64,000 bases of DNA from Ascidia mentula (Eukaryota > Chordata > Ascidiacea > Phlebobranchia > Ascidiidae), in the NCBI GenBank assembly GCA_947561715.1, contig OX387197.1, forward strand, positions 27,430,266 through 27,494,265, written 5' to 3'. Position numbers and translations under genes: made by a program. Positions 22,306 through 35,210 of this stretch are shown here, one piece after another (within the stretch, counting starts at the first letter, position 1; the number at the start of each line of letters is the position of its first letter). Below the pieces are notes generated by a model. That model saw only the letters and a list, made by a program, of their open reading frames with translations. It was not told where the DNA came from and searched no databases.

Positions 22306-23250
22306 GTGACAATATACATCTTATTCGATGTCATATATTCGAAATAACCATTTGGAAGAGAGATATTCTCTTCATGCTTGATTGTGACGTCACAACTTAT
22401 TACTTTTCCCGCTGAGATCGTTTTTAACGCATTGTTTATTGCTCACCACCTGATTGTATTACATTGTGTATAAATGTTTTATAATGAACCAACGCACTTA
22501 TGGAAAATAAGCAATATAAGCTCACTGTATTGTGGTATGTGCATGTTGTGCCCTAAATATATCGGTTGACATGAGAATGCATCTGTGACTTTCCCACTTA
22601 AGTGAGAGAGAGTTTTTCAACAACTACGAAGCTGTGTGTTGTAATTTATGACGGCGAATTGTAAAAATCATTGCTTGATTAACTGGAAATCACACAACCG
22701 CAAAATATATTTTTCGTACAGATGTTGTTTTAGGCTTATTCACTGATTTAACTGCAGCCATTGATGAAGAACCTATTTAATATTTCATGGCCGTATGTTA
22801 TATGATCAACTATTTAATATTTCATAAAATTCAACGTGAAGTTGTATCGTAGGTAGCAGACGATTAAAGTTCCATTTACGTATAACATCCAACTACGTAT
22901 GTATTGTAACTTAGGTATAATGATTGATTCTAATACGAAAATACGAAGTAATACTTGCAAGGAGATGACCATCATAATTTACACACACAAAGTAAACTTG
23001 GCATACTTGTATAGGTCATGCTGGGAACAAACTTTTAGGTTGTTTATGCAGAGGCGTACTAATATGCCTAAAACTTTAAAATAAAGTATTATGCGGAACT
23101 TACCATTTTATTATTCACCTACAAACCCACAAATAGGCATAATTGCACCATATCTGCAGTTATTAAACAAGTAAATATTAAAAATCCAAAATGTCTTCTG
23201 ATAACTTGTTTTTATCTTGGCACGGAAATGTAACAGATGTTTTTCTTAAG
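22306..23250. other. Class A 3' flank fused to intron-1 sequence
   Basis: 22306-22770 repeats 27321-27790 (and its last 200 bases repeat 1-200). At about 22770 it switches to sequence matching intron 1 of the first receptor (about 1400-1970). No leader exon or other gene is visible. Confidence 0.55.
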
Positions 23251-23493
23251 CTCCTCCATACTCGTTCTACATCGGAGCAAAACGAGTTCCAGGAACAAGC
23301 AACTATAAGTGGGCATCAGGTTCAACAGAAAATGTTGTCAATGGACAATGGGCAGCAGGAGGGGAACCGAATGCATCAGGGACAGAGTATTGTGTGATAA
23401 TGGGTTCATTAACTTCACTTGATTTAACATACAAGTGGAGAAGTATAGAGTGTGATGTTACTTCGGGATATATTTGTGAACGGATATCGGGAG
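23251..23493 (+). pseudogene. Orphan CTLD exon 2 with EPN motif
   Basis: An open exon 2 with acceptor and donor intact, phase 1 at both ends. It carries FYIG, NGQW, GEPNASGTEYC and YKWRS. It is the only exon in the window with the classical EPN calcium/mannose-type motif; all others read EPI, EPV or EPD. It has no leader exon upstream, because a gene flank is fused into its intron 1, and the next exon downstream is an exon-1 type segment in another phase. It is probably a leftover, or a donor of sequence for gene conversion. Confidence 0.65.
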
Positions 23494-23741
23494 GTAATCA
23501 ATTTTTCATAGTAAAACAGGCAAGTTTTGCGTTTGCAAACACCTTTGTAGTGGGTTTCGCTGTATAAACAGTTGCGATGTGGGGCGCAACCTTTAACGTG
23601 GCAATGACTGAGTATTAAATACGATATGCAAATGTGACAAATTATATTGTGACATAACGACTTTTGGGAATTTCATTAAACATACTTCTTACGTAAGTTC
23701 CCCAAACCACTAAAAATCATCTTGGTTTAATCAAGACTTGC

Positions 23742-26700
23742 TTGAGATATTCATTCTCAAATCATGGTGATCAACAATGCAGCTACATGCACAAGTTTAA
23801 CGACAATAACGAGTATTTCATCGGATCTCTGGTAAATTCCTACACAGAAGCGGAATTAGCGTGCAGTAAGCTAAACGCACATCTTGCCAATGTGAAAACA
23901 AGACAGGCATCAGATAATTCTTTTATACCAGAAATCTTTAACTTTTTAGTGAAAAAGATTGAAGCAGGTACGTAAAATGTACAAACTTGTTATTATGTTA
24001 AATCACGTAAACATTGGAACGCAAAAACGAGTGAATGGAAGGTTTTGTGGCGATATTGGCACCGATGGATCATATTTTTAAAAAACGTTAAATGAATATT
24101 AATATTTTCTTAAAATATGCCTAAATAATATAACAGTCTTATTTCTGTGCTACTGTTGCTGCTGGGCATTCTTTTTTTTAGAAAATTGTCTTCTGGCACA
24201 AAAATAAAGTAAATTTTATTGTGTTTCAACTATTCTGTTTTTGTGGCACAATTAAAAGAATCTTTTATTCACCGACGTTTCGCCTGCTGTTCAGCTATGT
24301 TTACCCTGTGAAAGTTACGTTTTGTGCCAGAAGAACAGACTAAAATACAACATGTCTGACAGCAACAGCAACACAATATTTATAGATTATTTTTTCAACA
24401 ATGTTTTATAAACGGAGACTCGTTGGTTGGCGGACGAAACGTTAGCTAATACACTACACGTTGATTGTGTGCCAATCTTAATAGTTTGGTTTGTTTATGC
24501 GGAAATGAATTCAAACTATTACTACTAAACCAATGAAAGTATAAGAGGTTAGCCGTATGCTCAAATCTGTATCAAGTACAGTTAAACAAAAGCGCAGTAA
24601 TTGGATATTACCTTTGATTCTCATGATGTTTGTGCGTTAAGGTTCCCCTCATTCGTTCTACATCGGAGCAAAACGAACAGGAACAAACAACTTCAAATGG
24701 ACGGATGGAAAGCTTATTGTGAATGGACAGTGGGCAACAGGGGAACCGGATACATCAGGGACAAAGCATTGTGTGATAATGGGTTCATTAACTTCACTTG
24801 ATTCAACATACAAGTGGAGAAGTACGGAATGCAATGTTGCTTCGGGATATATTTGTCAACGGAAGCCGGAAGGTAATTTACACAAAACGAACACAGTTTG
24901 TTATAGAAAAAAAAAGTTGTGCGTTTGGCATTACGTATTTGTAGTGGGTTTCAACGATAAAACAGTTTCACTGTAGATGCAATCTTTAACGTGGCAATGG
25001 CTTATTAACGAGTTCGATGTGCAAATGCGACAAATTGTCCATAAATATTTTCGCGAATTTCATCAAAAATATTCTTTACGAAATGACGACATGCAAATAA
25101 AAAAATTATGCTTGTGGCATAATCTATTTGTAGTGGGTATCACCATATAAACAGTTGCGATGTTAGGCGCAACCTTTAACGTGGCAATGGCTTATTAATG
25201 AATACGATGTGCAAATTCGACAAATTGTCCATAACTATTTTTGCAAATTTCTTCAAAAATACTATTTACGAAATGCCGACATGCAAATGAAAAATTCGCC
25301 TTTAATACTTGTAGGGCGTTGCCTTAAACATTTGCATAAATAATTACACCGGGTTATTTGAGTTCGGATTATCGTGACTCATTTCAAAGACAGTTTGTTG
25401 CTAAAAGTTGTCACATAATAGGTCGGCCGGATATTTAGTGCAACGAATGAATAGCACGCTCGCCGTATGGGTTGAAATGGTTCTTGGCGTATTATTCGAC
25501 GTTAATGAAAATACAGTTGATGCCACGAAAACACAACATAACATCTGAGAAATATGACGTCGACACTCACATATACAGAAAAGAGAATTAGTTTCTATGG
25601 TGGGTGGTTACGAATCCAAAGACAATGTGACGTAATAAACAGCAGTGTTGGGCGCAAGACGTGGAATCTGCAACGTTTCTTCTGTGTTAAGCCATTTCCT
25701 AGTGGGCGATCGGCACTTTCTCCCTCCCGCACCAAGTTTGTGACCAAAGTAAAACGCAAACACCACTGGTAGCTAAAAAATAAACTGACCAAAAAGTCAT
25801 TATAACCCGTTCCTAAACCTAACAACACTCAATATTTTCATTCCGAAATCGACCTTTTCTAACGCCACTTGTTGTGCGTGACACAGGTGGAAACTTCACG
25901 TTTGCAAAATTACAATGTAAAATAACCTTGTTTTAAACGCATTTATTGTTAAGAAAACATGTTTCGCTAAATAAGCATCTTCAGTTCTTATTCAAATAGA
26001 ATAAGAACTAAGGATGCTTATTTTTAGCGAAACATGTTTTCTTAACAATAAATGCGTTTAAAACAAGGTTATTTTATATTGTAATTTTGCAAGTTCCTAT
26101 TACTAGCCGCAAGCACAACCACAAGTACAACCGCAAGCACACTTAGGAACCCGAGCTCCACTATCACACCTACGACAACACCAGGAGTCCAACCAACGTC
26201 ATTACCACCAACTACACACGGCACCCGAACCACACAGATGAACGATGAAACCACAACAAACGTAACCACTCATAACGTCAGGACCAATAGTTCAACCAAA
26301 CCAGGTAAAATAGTACAGACAGTTCAAACACTGCCTACCAAGAATATGTTCAAGTCTTCGATGACTTATGTGAAAACTCATTGCAGTATTACAATGCACA
26401 AAACGACTGTCCTGTCAACCAGCAGTAAATGAACATATAAAATCCATTCCTAAATACGTGTAAAGTTTTTTAATAGTTTGGGTTTCTTAACTTTAACTAA
26501 GCGGTTTCGCAGAAGTGTTCAAACGTTAATTTTTCAGTCACTTCTTCAACAACAGTTGCCGTGAATCCACCATCAAACATCACAGATTCTTCATCTATCG
26601 TTGGTGCAGTTGTTGGGGTTGTGATCGTCATCATCTTATTGATCCTCGCCACTGGATTGATTTTATGGAGGAAACGCAGGTAAAGTTATCAGTATGACGT

Positions 26701-27320
26701 AACAATGGGTTGCAGAATGTTTTTAAGTTCCGACACAACTGACCGAAGTAAACCGTGTTTTGTTTCCGATTCAAGCAGAGCCGACAACCAGCAGATTGTC
26801 AACCGGACAAGGGAAGGAGGAGACCAAGGTAAGTAATCAGTTTGCGCGGATGTTTTGGTTTCGTGGTTTAACAAAAGTTTTTTTTCTACGGAAACAAAGC
26901 AACGTTCTTCTTGGTATTGGAGAACAACACACCCGCAAACTATCATAACCACAAATATGTTCTAGTGCATTATGCACAACCACTACTACTCTTTCGTTTG
27001 TTTCCCAAGCACAAGAAACCTCCCCAACCCTAACCCCAACCCCAGCTGAACCGATCTACGCAACCGCAAAACCACGAAAGAAGAAAAACCAACCAAAAGC
27101 AGGAACCTCATCCAGGGTTGAATCAACCAACGAAGCGGTTTACGACCAAGTTAATAATAATGATGAGGATTGTGACACGTACGACCACCTCCAACACACA
27201 AGCTTACATGCACAAACTTATAACACGGAAGCACGTGGGTACAACGATGACGTAGATACATCACGTGACTGCAATGATGCGGAACAAACTTATGCGATTG
27301 TCAGGAAAGGAAGCAAATAA
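23742..27320 (+). CDS. C-type lectin-domain receptor, class A tail, atypical first exon
   Basis: Exons: 23742-23967 (5' limit uncertain), 24642-24872, 26107-26304, 26538-26679, 26779-26828, 27010-27320. Exon 1 encodes HKFNDNNEYFIG and the first CTLD cysteine with an insertion like that in the 20205 leader, but no ATG-led signal peptide is in frame; GCAG before CTACATG (about 23784) may be an acceptor, so a leader exon could lie upstream. Exon 2 has EPD in place of EPN, and KHC. The stalk is Thr/Pro-rich with NVT and NSS glycosylation sequons. Membrane segment with GAVVG and WRKRR. The tail has YATA, YDQV, YDHL (spacing nine) and YAIV, ending KGSK. The intron 24873-26106 holds a tandem duplication and a foldback element. 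If a leader exists, the gene is functional. Confidence 0.65.
24915..25290. repeat. Two tandem copies of an intron block, period about 190 bp
   Basis: A block with GTAGTGGGT, AACGTGGCAATGGCTTATTAA and CAAATTGTCCATAA occurs twice in a row. Related single copies lie at about 23540-23690 and 31560-31690 in the equivalent introns of sibling genes. This is a local tandem duplication in this gene. Confidence 0.65.
25816..26092. mobile_element. Foldback MITE-like insertion with 7-bp target duplication
   Basis: The stretch 25902-26092 is a near-perfect hairpin with arms of about 93 bases around a short AAATA loop; arm ends are TTGCAAAATTAC and its complement. The whole insertion, 25816-26092, is flanked by the direct repeat GTTCCTA (25809-25815 and 26093-26099). 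The equivalent intron of the 30555 gene (about 32171-32186) has one GTTCCTA and no insertion. It ends 14 bases before the stalk-exon start at 26107. Nonautonomous; superfamily not determined. Confidence 0.75.
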
Positions 27321-30022
27321 GTGACAATATACATCTTATTCGATGTCATATATTCGAAATAACCATTGGGAAGAGAGATATTCTCTTCATGCTTAATTGT
27401 GACGTCACAACTTTATTTTATTATTTTTCCAGCTAAAATCGTTTTTGACGCATTGTTTATTGCTCACCACCTGATTGTATTACATTGTGTATAAATGTTT
27501 TACAATGAACCAACACACTTACATATAATAAGCAATATAAGCACTGTATTGTGGTATGTGCGTGTTGTGCCCTGAATATATCGGTTGACATGAGAATGCA
27601 TCTGCGACTTTCCTACTTAAGTGAGAGAGAGTTTTTCAACAACTACGAAGTTTTGTGTAGTAATTGACGAATGGTAAGAATCATTGTTTGATAAACTGGA
27701 AATCACATAAACGCAAAATATACTTTTGTACAGATGTGGTTTTAGGCTTATTCACTGATTTAATTGCAGCCATTGATGAACAACCTTGCATGGGACATTA
27801 TTCACCACAAGAACCAACCAGGCTTCATATTACATTTTATCTAATGCTACACCATGCATTTTCAATACGTCCAAAAACGTTAAAGCCAGAGAAATCTACT
27901 TCGCAGTGTATAGTGTAGATGGGAGTTAACAACAAGGTTAGTCATGCTGGGGATGTTAAATGTGGTAAGTTAACATAAAATGTGTATTAAAAAACTGTTG
28001 GTAAAATGTAAAATATACCGAGGCAGTTAAAACTTTGCCAAACAAGGCAATATCACCGAATCTAATAACTTGGTTCCAAATGTTTGTTTCATTCACGAAA
28101 CACGTCACATTTGCCGCCCAATAAGATGTTAAACATTGAGCATTTAGTCGGTTGGTTTCATTACGCAATGGAAATATACAAGGAATCAATTCTTATGACA
28201 AACAGTTTGTGGTTTGATGTGGTTTCAAACCCAGCAAAAGCTGAAACAGCAAGTATCGGTGACTGCAAAGTAGCCACAAAGTGGAAGTCATGATGACCAT
28301 GCTGCTTAGCTGCCAAGACCATTGTTAGTCAAGGGAAGTCGAACTGATAAGGTCTAATAGCTCGAAACAGTGTACACTGCATGTATAGAACATCTCGCGT
28401 TGCTTTTCCTGCGAGCAGTTTTGTGTGGGGACAATTTCATTTCACAAACTTGTCTTCAGGCTCTTTGGACAGCAGGCGAAAACGAAAAACTTTTATAAGC
28501 TGCAGACAGATGACCACTGCTTTTTTTAAAAAAATGAAGAATGTTTCACGAATTGCGTGTCTTTCTCTTGCATGGCCCAGTCTCGACGTAAAAGGTCTCA
28601 TCGGTGCAGCTTGGTGTGACTATGGACGATCTTGCAGACCAAACGGTCAGGTAAAGTCTTTGTGGTGATTATACAATCACCGTCATCTGTGTGGAACAAA
28701 GCTTGGTGCAATTATCTGAAACTTGTCTGCAGTCAGTTTTCATTATATTGTTTTTCGTCATACCTTCTATACAACATTGTTAAAAGCCGAGGTAACGTGT
28801 GTTTATGCGTGGTATCATTAGACCGTGCAAATTTCCGGGAGTGACGTTTTCCCACTCGAACAGAAGCGGATAAACAAACGTAGGAGTATTTGATTGATGA
28901 TAAAACGAACCTGCATCGATTCTTACACGTAAGATACAAAGGAAGTGTTGAACCACAGGTATGAGCTTCATGGACTAACGTTAGTTAAGCCATAACTTAC
29001 TTACTACAGCAGCATGGGTTTGTTATTCTCCGGTAAAACCATATCCTTATCGCATGCATTTGTTAATATTAGGTTGAAACCGTAGCCATATTGTATGCGT
29101 TTGTTAATTTCGGTTAAAGTGGAATCGCAGCTTGACCAAAGACTGGTTTCTAAGTTGGTAAAACTGTCGTGATTTGGAATATAAGTTAGTGAATTTGTTT
29201 GTTCACTTATTTGCTGTCAATGAACCATGAAAACAGGAGAGTTACAAATAAAATAATATTAGGTAATTATTAATTAACAAACAATTTGTGCTCCGTAGGA
29301 ACAAAAAATGCGTCTGCCATCACCACAAATAAATATTAGACGTCATATATGATTACGTTATAAAATGGTTTTCACTGTAGTTATGCGTCTTCTCTCCAAT
29401 GTGTGACGCGTTTCGATTATCAATCAGAACCACGCGAATGTGGGCGTTGTTGCGTCAATAACGCTGTGGTGAAACCAACCGACATATATTCTTACGTAGA
29501 CGTAAGTGGTGAATCTATGACAGAGGTTCAGTAAGTTTAGCTGCAAAATTATTCTCAGCATAGTGAGTTTTATAAGATGTACAAGTTTATGTTGTGTTTC
29601 AAAGTTTTCCGGTGTAATTCGCTATTTGTGAGCACATTAAAGAAAGTAGATTTTCAGAGATTTTAGCAGCAGTTTGTAGAATGTTTAGTAACAAAAATAA
29701 ATTTTATGTAGTTTTTTTCACGAACAAGCGACTTTGAGTGCTTTATTTTAATGTGGGGTAGTTTTATTTAAAGCCAATTCTAATAGGCTCTAATAGTCCG
29801 CCTATTACATTGATGTCTTAGGAGTTATTTTTACATATGAGTAATTGTGACGTAAATCTGCTATTCAAATTTTGGTTAACATTTGTCTTTTAAAACCCTG
29901 AAAACATGTGCATTGTACAGCAAATATGAGTTTGAATTGTGCGCAATTACGTAATTTAAAATTATAACAGATTGTTTTTATGTATGTGTGAATGTGTGTA
30001 GTGCTGTTACATTGGCAACATT
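27321..30022. other. Class A 3' flank, unassigned stretch, and segmental duplication
   Basis: 27321-28260 repeats the flank at 22306-22770 and 1-640. 28260-29000 is not repeated in this window; it contains an open frame 28381-28668 (95 aa, basic, no recognisable domain) which I do not call a gene. From about 29008 to 30226 the sequence is duplicated at about 37155-38340 and includes a decayed leader exon at its end. Confidence 0.5.
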
Positions 30023-30226
30023 AAATTATTGATCATGGTATTTATATTCTTGCTTCCTTGTTGTTATTTCTCAAACTTGGTACGAGTCTGATCCTCATTA
30101 CGAATATTTGATCGGACCTCAAGTTAATTCATACATAGAAGCTGAAACAGCATGCAGAGGATACCAGGGCAGTTCACACAATGCATTTCTCGCTAATGTT
30201 AAACAACAACAGAATTCAACTTAAAT
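30023..30226 (+). pseudogene. Decayed orphan leader/CTLD exon 1
   Basis: Homologous to the orphan exon at 38148. The start ATG of that copy is ATT here, and one extra T in the signal-peptide codons (CTTCCTTGTTGTTATTT) shifts the frame before QTW. There is extra sequence near 30160-30175 after the first CTLD cysteine. It ends at about 30226 by running into sequence shared with 38616. No exon 2 belongs to it. Confidence 0.6.
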
Positions 30227-30554
30227 GCTATGGAAACTATCAGCCTATTTCACAGAACAAGTTCCCATGCATTGTTGACAAAACAAAGACGTTATTTGAA
30301 AAGTTGTCAAACAGGCTATTCAAAACCTCTGCGTCATTTGCAACATCTGCGTGATGTTTGTCCTTCAGACAAACCTTCGTGATTAGAATTCCCACACATT
30401 TCACAATAACCTCACATCCTATGTAGAGTGAGGTTGAGTGCTGATGTGTTTGTAACGATTTGTTTTGTCCGCAAGGTACATCAGATTCAAATAATGTGGT
30501 TAAGTCTCAAGCTTTTGTTTTAGGAATGTGTAAATTTACTGTAAATGATACGCG
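30227..30554. repeat. Upstream block shared with the 38951 gene
   Basis: 30227-30550 matches about 38616-38945. It separates an orphan leader exon from a complete gene in both places, so the pair (orphan plus gene 5' end) was duplicated together. It is probably the 5' flank and promoter region of the following gene; no specific site identified. Confidence 0.5.
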
Positions 30555-33404
30555 ATGCTGACTACGATTCTGCTTTGTGTTATTTCGTCCTCTGGTGTTG
30601 TTTTTGGACAAACTTGGTACAAGTTGGATGATTACCACGAATATTTGATAGGACCTCAAGTTAATTCATACACAGAAGCTGAAACAGCATGCAATGCACA
30701 CAATGCATATCTCGCCAATGTTAAAACAACAAATGAATTCAACTTCCTCGTGGAAAAGATTGGAAATGTTGCAGGTGTTTAAAAATCACAACATTCTTGT
30801 TAGAAACACTAAAAGCAACTGTTTTCAATGTCATTATGTTTTGGCCAGGTTATATGACCAATTTTATTTTACAACAGGCAACTTAAAGCTGTATCGTAGG
30901 TAACAGAGGATATAAGTTTCAACTACATATGATGTCCAACTGTGTCCGCTATTAAACTTAGGCAAAATGTATGGCAAAACGCTTGCGAAGAGATGACCAT
31001 TAAGATTTATACGTACAAAGTAAACTTGACATACCTGTGTGGGCCATGCTAGTGATATATTATAAAAATATATTTATGGTATTTTTTGCAATGAGAAGCG
31101 TACTAATATACTTAAAACTGTGAAATATAATGCGGCATTTATCATTTTACTATTTACCGACAAACCCACAAATAGGGATAATTGCACCAGACTGCAATTA
31201 TTAAACAAGTAAATAATAAAAACCCAAAACGTTTTTTTTTTACTTGTTTGAAGCACGCAAATGTAACAGATGTTTTTCTCAAGCTCTTCCATATTCGTTA
31301 TACGTTGGAGCAAAACGAGTTCCAAGAACAAGCAACTATAAGTGGACGTGGGATGCAGTAAACTTTGTCAATGGACAGTGGGCAAATGGGGAACCGGATG
31401 CAACAGAAGCCAACAATTGTGTGATAATGGGTTCATTAACTTTACTTGATTCAACATACAAGTGGAGAAGTACGGAATGCAATGTTGCATCGGGATATAT
31501 TTGTCAACGGCAACCGGCAACCGGCAGGTAATCAAATTTTCAAAAAACAGGCAAGTTGTCGTTTGTAAACACCTGTGGCAATATACCAAACATGCAAACC
31601 GTTTAAACAGTTGCGCCCTAGACGTAAATTTTACGGTGGCAACAATCGACAAATTATCTTCAAATGTAACAAATTTTCCATTACGGCGAATTTCATCAAA
31701 CAAACTTCTCATGTAAGTTCCCCAAACCACTAAAAATCGTTTTGGTTCGTCCAAGACTTACTTGAAATATTCATTCTTAAATCATTTTTATCAACAATGC
31801 AGCTGCGTGTGTTTATGGACCGGGCCATCATATCCATCGTTCACAGTGAGATGAAAATTAATCTTACCGAAAAGACGATTAGGTTTTCTGTCGTGGGCGG
31901 TTACGAATCCAGACTTAATGTGAGGTAATAAACAGAAGTGTTGGGAGCGAGACGAGGAAAGTCATGCGCAGCAAAAAAGCACGTTGGTGTGATTAAAGAA
32001 ATATTTAATGTCATCTGTTTTGTGTGCAACGTTTCTTCTGCGTTAAGCCATTTCCTGGTGGGCGATTGGTCTCTGTCTCCCCTCGTGGGACCGCCCCAAG
32101 TTTGTGACCAACCGTAAAACGCAAACACCATTAGTAGCTACAAAATAAAGAAACCCAAAATGTCATTAACCCGTTCCTATTACTAGCCACAAGTACAACC
32201 ACCAGTACAACCAAGAGCTCCACTATCACACCTACGACAACACCAGAAGTTACCACCAACTACACACGGTACCCGAACCACACAGAGGAACGATGGAACC
32301 ACAACAAACGTCGCCACTTATAACGTCAGGCCCAGTAGTTCAACCAAACCAGGTAAATAGTACAGACAGTTCGGTAGCTTATGTAAAAACTCATTGTAAT
32401 ATTACAATGTTCAAAGCCATTGTCGCGTCAACTAGCAGTAAATTAATATATAATATCCAATCTCTCAATGTGTGTAAAACTTTTCAACAGTTTTGGTTTC
32501 AGAACTGTAACTAAGCGGTTTCGCAAAAGTTTTCAAACGTTCATTTTTCAGTCACTTTCCCAACAACAGTTGATGTAAATTCACCATCAAATGTCACGGA
32601 TTCATCATCTATCGTTGGTGCAGTTGTTGGGGTTGTGATCGTCATCATCTTATTAATCCTCGCCACTGGATTGGTTTTATGGAGGAAACGCAGGTAAAAT
32701 TATCAGTATGACGTAACAATGGCTTACATGTTGTTGGCGCCATCACTTCTAGGTTTTGGGATATTTGTTATTGTGCAATCGACTCATGCAAAACTTGATT
32801 TTTGTTGTTTCTTTTACCAGAGCTCGGACTCAACAGATTGGAAATAACACAATGGACGGAGAAGTCGCAGGTAAGTTGAGGATATTGTAGTTTGTCATTG
32901 AATGATTTCGTGCATTTGTCAATTCTTCGTTAGAATAAATTTTATAAATAGATTTGACATAGAAACGTTCCCACATGGAAACAAAATAAATGAATTTACA
33001 CCAGAACGCAATCACATTTTTTACTTCTTCCGGAAAAGTCTTAATATTTTATTACGTCATATTATAAATCCATCACTGGTATATTTTGTTTCCAAGCACA
33101 AGAAACCTCCCCAACCCCAACCCCAACCCAAGCAGAACCGATCTACGCAACCGCAAAACCACGAAAGAAGAAAAACCAACCAAAAGCAGGAACCTCATCC
33201 AGGGTTGAATCTACCAACGAAGCGGTTTACGACCAAGTTAATAATAATGAGGATTGTGACACGTACGACCACCTCCAACACACAAGCTTACATGCACAAA
33301 CTTATAACACGGAAGAACGTGGGTACAACGGTGACGTACATACATCACGTGACTGCAATGATGCGGAACAAACTTATGCGATTGTTATGAAAGGAAACAA
33401 ATAA
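30555..33404 (+). CDS. C-type lectin-domain receptor, class A, splice phase disturbed
   Basis: Exons: 30555-30774, 31284-31527, 32187-32352, 32552-32693, 32821-32870, 33097-33404. Signal peptide MLTTILLCVISSSGVVFG, then a full CTLD with EPD and NNC. A 7-base tandem repeat (GCAACCG twice) before the donor of exon 2 changes its phase from 1 to 2, and the stalk exon lacks about 14 bases present in the sibling stalk at 26107. Read through in the shifted phase, the stalk stays open as a His/Gln/Tyr-rich segment (SHKYNHQYNQELHYHTYDNT) and stops at TAA soon after entering exon 4. The predicted product is then a secreted lectin without a membrane anchor. The membrane, YDQV, YDHL and YAIV exons downstream remain open in their own frame, which suggests recent damage or alternative splicing. 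Confidence 0.6.
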
Positions 33405-35210
33405 GAAGTAATAATGGACAATTTTGTCAAGCTTTGAGTAGTTTTGTGTTGTTTCTTCCGCATTTTCATTTCACATTCCTATGAGGATGACGTCACAATC
33501 TTTGTGAGAATGACATCACAAATTTATTCAGCATCTTTTACCGCTTTGGGTTTATGTCTATAATTAGGCATTTATGTATTGCTTTTCTGTGATGTTTATG
33601 GTTTGATGCATGTGTTTAGTGTTTTACTGTGTTTAATAATAATGTAAAAACATATTTACTTTGTTATGCGTGTTTATATCTTCGTTCCTAAAGACAGAAG
33701 CAATGACGTCGGTTTGCTTTTTCCTTCGTGTTACAAACAACTGTTGTTCCTCGTGTACTTGTAGGCAAAGCTGTTGTGTTCTGGAAGTTTTACAAAGTAA
33801 TCACCAGTGTGGAATTAGTGTGGCCGGCAAAACAGCATAGTTGATTGTGAACGGAAGGAGAAACAGGGTGGAGTTTTTTCTCGTTAAAGAGGCGGGGGAT
33901 CTACCTGGAAGAAACACGAAATTCGCATTGAGGCGATTATGAGATTCTGTTATGCATTAGCCGGCTGTGTCAACATTGTGAGTAGAACAGATACCTCAGG
34001 GTTGCTTTTTCCTTTGTGTTACAGACAATTGTTGTTCCTCGTGTACTTAGGTAAAAGCTGTTGGGTTCTGGAAGTTTCACAAAGTAATCAACAGTGTGCA
34101 ATTAGTGTTGCCGGCAGAACAGTATAGTTGAAATGTAACATATTTTGCTACATGATGTAAACGACAACGACAATGGTGACGGAAAACCTTTTACCCAAAT
34201 CTTCGCCAACTTTTCCAGTTTCCAATGGTTAAAAATTATGTAATTCAAGACGTTTTTAGGGAAATCCTTGAATGGTTTTGAAAATTTCCCCAACCCAGCT
34301 TGCCAAATTAATTAACAAGCAAAAAACTCAGCTCACGAATAAAGAACAAGCACGAAATGGTCCCTGAATATGAAGCAAAGTAATTAGTTTATTGACCTCC
34401 TCATACCCCTATCTGGGTGGTCAGGACGTAGGTTTCCTTCTTCCAGATATTACACAGTACAACGTGGGTGATGACGTATAACAACATCACGTGACTGCAA
34501 TGTTGTTACAGAACAAACTTAACCTCACGTTGGAGAAACATCAAAAGTAAATTGTGATGTTGCTGGAGCCGCTCAAATATCGTTTTGTCGTTTCGAAATC
34601 ATGTTGTCGATATGAAGTATTTCCCGGTATATCGTGTTTAAAGTGTGAAGTCGTGTTTATATTCCCATCCAAGATAGAACTCCCACACATTGATTCATAT
34701 CCGTACACATAACCATGCAAGCTGGTTGGTATAATATGCGGTTGAAGAGTTAGTGATATCTTAGAGTAGTGAGTCCCAACCTTTTGGGGAACACTGCCTT
34801 AGAGCAATCGAAGTATTTAACAGCCAGATTGTGAGCGGAAGGAGATATAAGGTCCCAATCTTTTTGTTAAGAGGCGGGGGAACTACCTGGGAGAAACACG
34901 AAATTCGCATTGAGGCGATTACGAGATTCTGTTATGCATTAGCCGACTGTGTCAACAATGCTGGGTACATCAGATACCTTAGGGTCGGGAAACTTGTGCA
35001 AAAGTTCTTTTGAGGCATTTTGTTTAATTGTGGAAAAGGAAAATATCTCCTCCGATGAAGATGATGATTAAAATAACGTGGAAGATTTTTTCAACAGAAA
35101 AAAACGATTAAACCATAACCATGTATTTTCTCAACTACAATAAATTGCTCCAAGTATTCCTGCTTCACGTTAGCTGTGTTTAGGTTGACAAATGTTAGAG
35201 AGTTGTTGCA
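33405..35210. other. Class A 3' flank with internal duplication, shared upstream block
   Basis: Contains two copies of the GTTGTTCCTCGTGTACTT module (about 33720-33835 and 34005-34125) and two copies of the block found upstream of leader exons (about 33840-33990 and 34820-35060), so a cassette boundary has been duplicated here. A CRE-like pair lies at 33488 and 33511. No gene seen; open frames 33939-34127 and 34831-35013 are within repeats. Confidence 0.55.

Noticed and set aside
28381-28668. 95-residue open frame in single-copy flank
   Set aside because: No domain, homologue or splice partner visible; the length is within chance for this sequence.
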